Of a DNA stretch of 6,392 bases, positions 4,846 to 6,392 are shown one piece after another. How positions within the stretch are numbered: the stretch's first letter is position 1; every line of letters starts with the position of its first letter. The position numbers and the translations under genes are program-made. The DNA lies in assembly GCA_002689985.1 (NCBI GenBank), contig NZDC01000022.1, forward strand, positions 1 to 6,392. Direction: 5' to 3'. Under the pieces are notes generated by a model. The model saw nothing but the letters and a program-made list of their open reading frames with translations, did no database searches and was not told where the DNA came from. The stretch comes from Candidatus Pacearchaeota archaeon. Lineage in GTDB: Archaea > Nanobdellota > Nanobdellia > Pacearchaeales > GW2011-AR1.

Positions 4846-4864
4846 ATCTTTGTTTTAATATTAC

Positions 4865-5758
4865 ATGACAGAAGAGGTAAAAATAGTAGAAAAATCTTCA
4901 TCTCAAGAGCAAATTCATGATTTATTGTTTAGTAAAGATATAGGATGGCAAGATATTATCTATGATTTAATTAATTCTGAGCAATTAGACCCATGGAACA
5001 TCAATATAACTATCTTAACTAATAGATATCTTGAAAGAATAAAAGAACTTGAAGAAGAAGACTTCTTAATTTCAAGTAAAGTACTTCTTGCAGCAGCACT
5101 TCTTTTAAGAATAAAGTCAGAAGTACTATTAAATAAGTATATTAAGAGTATAGATGAAATTCTTTTTGGAAAAAAGGAAAAAAAGAAGCATGTTTTAGAA
5201 AGAATAAACCTTGATGAAGATATTCCAGAATTAATTCCAAGAAGTCCTATTCCAAGATTTAAAAAAGTTACATTAAAAGAATTAATTGATTCTTTAAATA
5301 AAGCAATTACAACTGAAAATAGAAGAATAAAAAAGGAAATAATTAACAGAAATGCTTTAAGAGAAACTTCATTTTCTATTCCAAAAAGAAAATTTAGTAT
5401 AAAAGATAAAATAAAAGAGATTTATAGAAAATTAATCATTCATTTTGATACAAATAAAGGTAATAAGAAAATTACTTTTACAGAATTTATAGGCAAAGAT
5501 AGTGAAGAAAGAATAATTTCATTTTCTTCATTATTACATTTAGATACACAAAAGAAAGTCTGGCTTGAACAAATGGATCATTTTGAAGAAATTGATATAT
5601 GGCTAAAAGATGTTTATTTTAAACATAATAAAGATCCTTTTGAAGAATTAAGAGAAGAAGTTCAAGAAGAAATTGAAAATTTAAATGAAGAACAAAAGAA
5701 AAGACTAGAAGAGATTAATTCTGATTTTGAAAACCCTCTGGGGCAGATGTTTGAGTGA
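4865..5758 (+). CDS. scpA: Segregation and condensation protein A (ScpA, kleisin)
   Basis: This 297-residue kleisin would bridge the SMC neck and cap to close the SMC-ScpAB condensin ring used in chromosome compaction and segregation. The N-terminal domain shows WQDIIYDLINSEQLDPWNI (28-46), with the family hallmark LDPWNI, then SKVLLAAALLLRIKSEVLL, the helix that packs on the SMC coiled coil. A charged, Lys/Glu-rich linker (about 105-200) follows, then a C-terminal winged helix (about 203-250) with ITFTEFIG, ISFSSLLHLDTQKKVWLEQ and FEEIDIWL. The end is an acidic Glu-rich helix and GQMFE. The ATG was chosen for its TATA spacing. Neither smc nor scpB lies in the window. The stop is only 6 nt from the stop of the convergent gene. 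Confidence 0.95.
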   Translation: MTEEVKIVEKSSSQEQIHDLLFSKDIGWQDIIYDLINSEQLDPWNINITILTNRYLERIKELEEEDFLISSKVLLAAALLLRIKSEVLLNKYIKSIDEILFGKKEKKKHVLERINLDEDIPELIPRSPIPRFKKVTLKELIDSLNKAITTENRRIKKEIINRNALRETSFSIPKRKFSIKDKIKEIYRKLIIHFDTNKGNKKITFTEFIGKDSEERIISFSSLLHLDTQKKVWLEQMDHFEEIDIWLKDVYFKHNKDPFEELREEVQEEIENLNEEQKKRLEEINSDFENPLGQMFE

Positions 5759-5764
5759 GTTTCT

Positions 5765-6217
5765 TTAAGCTATTTGCTTATCTTCTAATATTATAGCATC
5801 TTTTGGTAAAGGTTTTCTATGACAATCATAAAACATTTTTGTATTAGGATATTTTTTTAAATTCTCTACATATTTCTCTTTATTTTCTATCTTAAGTTTA
5901 TCAATACTTATTACATTTTGTTTTGGAACAATTAATCTTCCAACTTCTTCATAATCTTTAGTAGAAACAAAATCTTCACCATTAATATTTACTTCTTCTC
6001 TTTTCTCAAATATAGCATAATTTAATTTAAACTTGTCAAATCTATCCGATTCTTTTTTATCCAAACCAGGAATTAAATCAAATAAATTTCCGCCATTCTC
6101 TAATTTAATTAAAAGTTCTTCAATATTATTAGATTTTAACTTAATTCTACATCTCCAAGAGTCCCAGGCTATAACTTCCCAGGCAAAATATGGAACAGAT
6201 ATTGGTTCAATAACCAT
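5765..6217 (-). CDS. Conserved-looking hypothetical protein, 150 residues
   Basis: The reading frame is well formed, with a promoter at the expected distance and tail-to-tail placement with scpA (6-nt gap). I do not recognise the family. The N-terminus is aromatic-rich (YFAWEVIAWDSWRCRIKL, 10-27), followed by KSNNIEELLIKLENGGNLFD, a probable helix pair with GGNL, then a charged middle (LDKKESDRFDKFKLNYAIFEKREEV) and EVGRLIVPKQNVISIDKL. The C-terminus has MFYDCHRKPLPKDAIILED, where Cys and His might bind a metal. There is no signal peptide or membrane segment, so it is probably cytosolic. The mix of strands and helices suggests a compact alpha/beta fold. Confidence 0.75.
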   Translation of the reverse strand: MVIEPISVPYFAWEVIAWDSWRCRIKLKSNNIEELLIKLENGGNLFDLIPGLDKKESDRFDKFKLNYAIFEKREEVNINGEDFVSTKDYEEVGRLIVPKQNVISIDKLKIENKEKYVENLKKYPNTKMFYDCHRKPLPKDAIILEDKQIA

Positions 6218-6238
6218 ATCTTAAGACAATATATGTGT

Positions 6239-6246
6239 TTTATAAA
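6239..6246 (-). promoter_or_regulatory. TATA box of the 150-residue hypothetical gene
   Basis: The palindromic TTTATAAA is centred about 25 nt before the minus-strand ATG (6217). The spacing matches scpA and the small PIN gene and again predicts a leaderless mRNA. Confidence 0.55.
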
Positions 6247-6280
6247 TATTATTGAGATATAAAACAACATTAGAATTTTA

Positions 6281-6392
6281 TTAAGAGGTCAACTCAAAAT
6301 TATCGTCAATTGATTTAACCTTTGATTTATTCATATTAAGATTTACAATTAAGTGTTCTTCAAGTTTTGGGGGTATAGTATATTTATTTGGA
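6281..6392 (-). CDS. C-terminal end of an unidentified gene entering from the right edge
   Basis: On the minus strand a frame is open from the window edge through 36 codons to a TAA at 6281-6283. The visible tail reads NKYTIPPKLEEHLIVNLNMN and ends SIDDNFELTS. It is hydrophilic with a proline-containing strand and an acidic end, plausible for a real protein terminus. The TATA box of the next minus-strand gene begins about 35 nt after this stop. Too little is visible to name a family, and the frame could be open by chance. Confidence 0.5.
   Translation of the reverse strand, partial: PNKYTIPPKLEEHLIVNLNMNKSKVKSIDDNFELTS

Noticed and set aside
4613..4864. C/D box RNA, tRNA, 5S, SRP or RNase P RNA before scpA
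   Set aside because: No CTGA D box or TTCGA T-loop was found on either strand, and the hallmark motifs of the other families could not be found by eye.
6033..6224. Plus-strand ORF opposite the 150-residue gene
   Set aside because: It is fully antisense to a better-supported gene, with no promoter and a low-complexity Ser/Leu composition.
1..6392. CRISPR array, insertion sequence or transposase
   Set aside because: No spaced direct repeats, terminal inverted repeats or transposase/integrase reading frames are visible.

Overview
The window is strongly AT-rich archaeal DNA. The archaeal assignment rests on Rpo7 (RpoE'), Spt4 (RpoE''), ribosomal proteins S24e and S27ae, an NcsA/TtuA-type tRNA thiolase, and TATA boxes placed about 25-30 nt before start codons. 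Compact genes, lysine-rich tails and very low GC suggest a DPANN lineage (Woesearchaeota, Pacearchaeota or Nanoarchaeota-like). That placement is inferred from style and was not tested by phylogeny. The genetic code looks standard, with TGA used as a stop.

Left part (1-1193): the 3' portion of an NcsA/TtuA-family tRNA 2-thiouridine synthetase runs off the left edge on the + strand. Next comes a gap with a possible 45-residue minus-strand small ORF that has its own TATA box. An intact minus-strand tRNA-Trp(CCA) follows. A near-perfect 15-nt copy of that tRNA's 3' end lies 3 nt after the thiolase stop, in direct orientation, as an integration scar would be.

Middle (1231-2908): two translationally coupled minus-strand genes encode a helical protein with a C-terminal helix-turn-helix and a large PIN-domain protein, an arrangement resembling toxin-antitoxin modules. 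They are divergent from a second, small PIN nuclease of the VapC9/Fcf1-like type, and the two sides share a 65-bp promoter region.

Information-processing cluster (2537-4612): PIN - small Cys-rich ORF - rpo7 - spt4 - rps24e - rps27ae. Apart from the small ORF, this matches a gene order known from many archaea (PIN, rpoE1, rpoE2, S24e, S27ae, then often Kae1). Junctions are tight: 1-nt gaps, one 10-nt gap and one 8-nt overlap. Between the PIN gene and rpo7 sits an unfamiliar stretch of about 300 nt with a 62-codon ORF and two stacked perfect stems.

Right part (4613-6392): a 252-nt gap carries several stem-loops and may encode a structured RNA. It is followed by scpA (a condensin kleisin) with a clean leaderless-type promoter. 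A convergent 150-residue protein of unknown function and the C-terminal end of a further minus-strand gene close the window.

The window is mostly housekeeping. The parts least explained are the tRNA-Trp scar, the HTH-PIN pair, the insert upstream of rpo7, and the structured gap before scpA.
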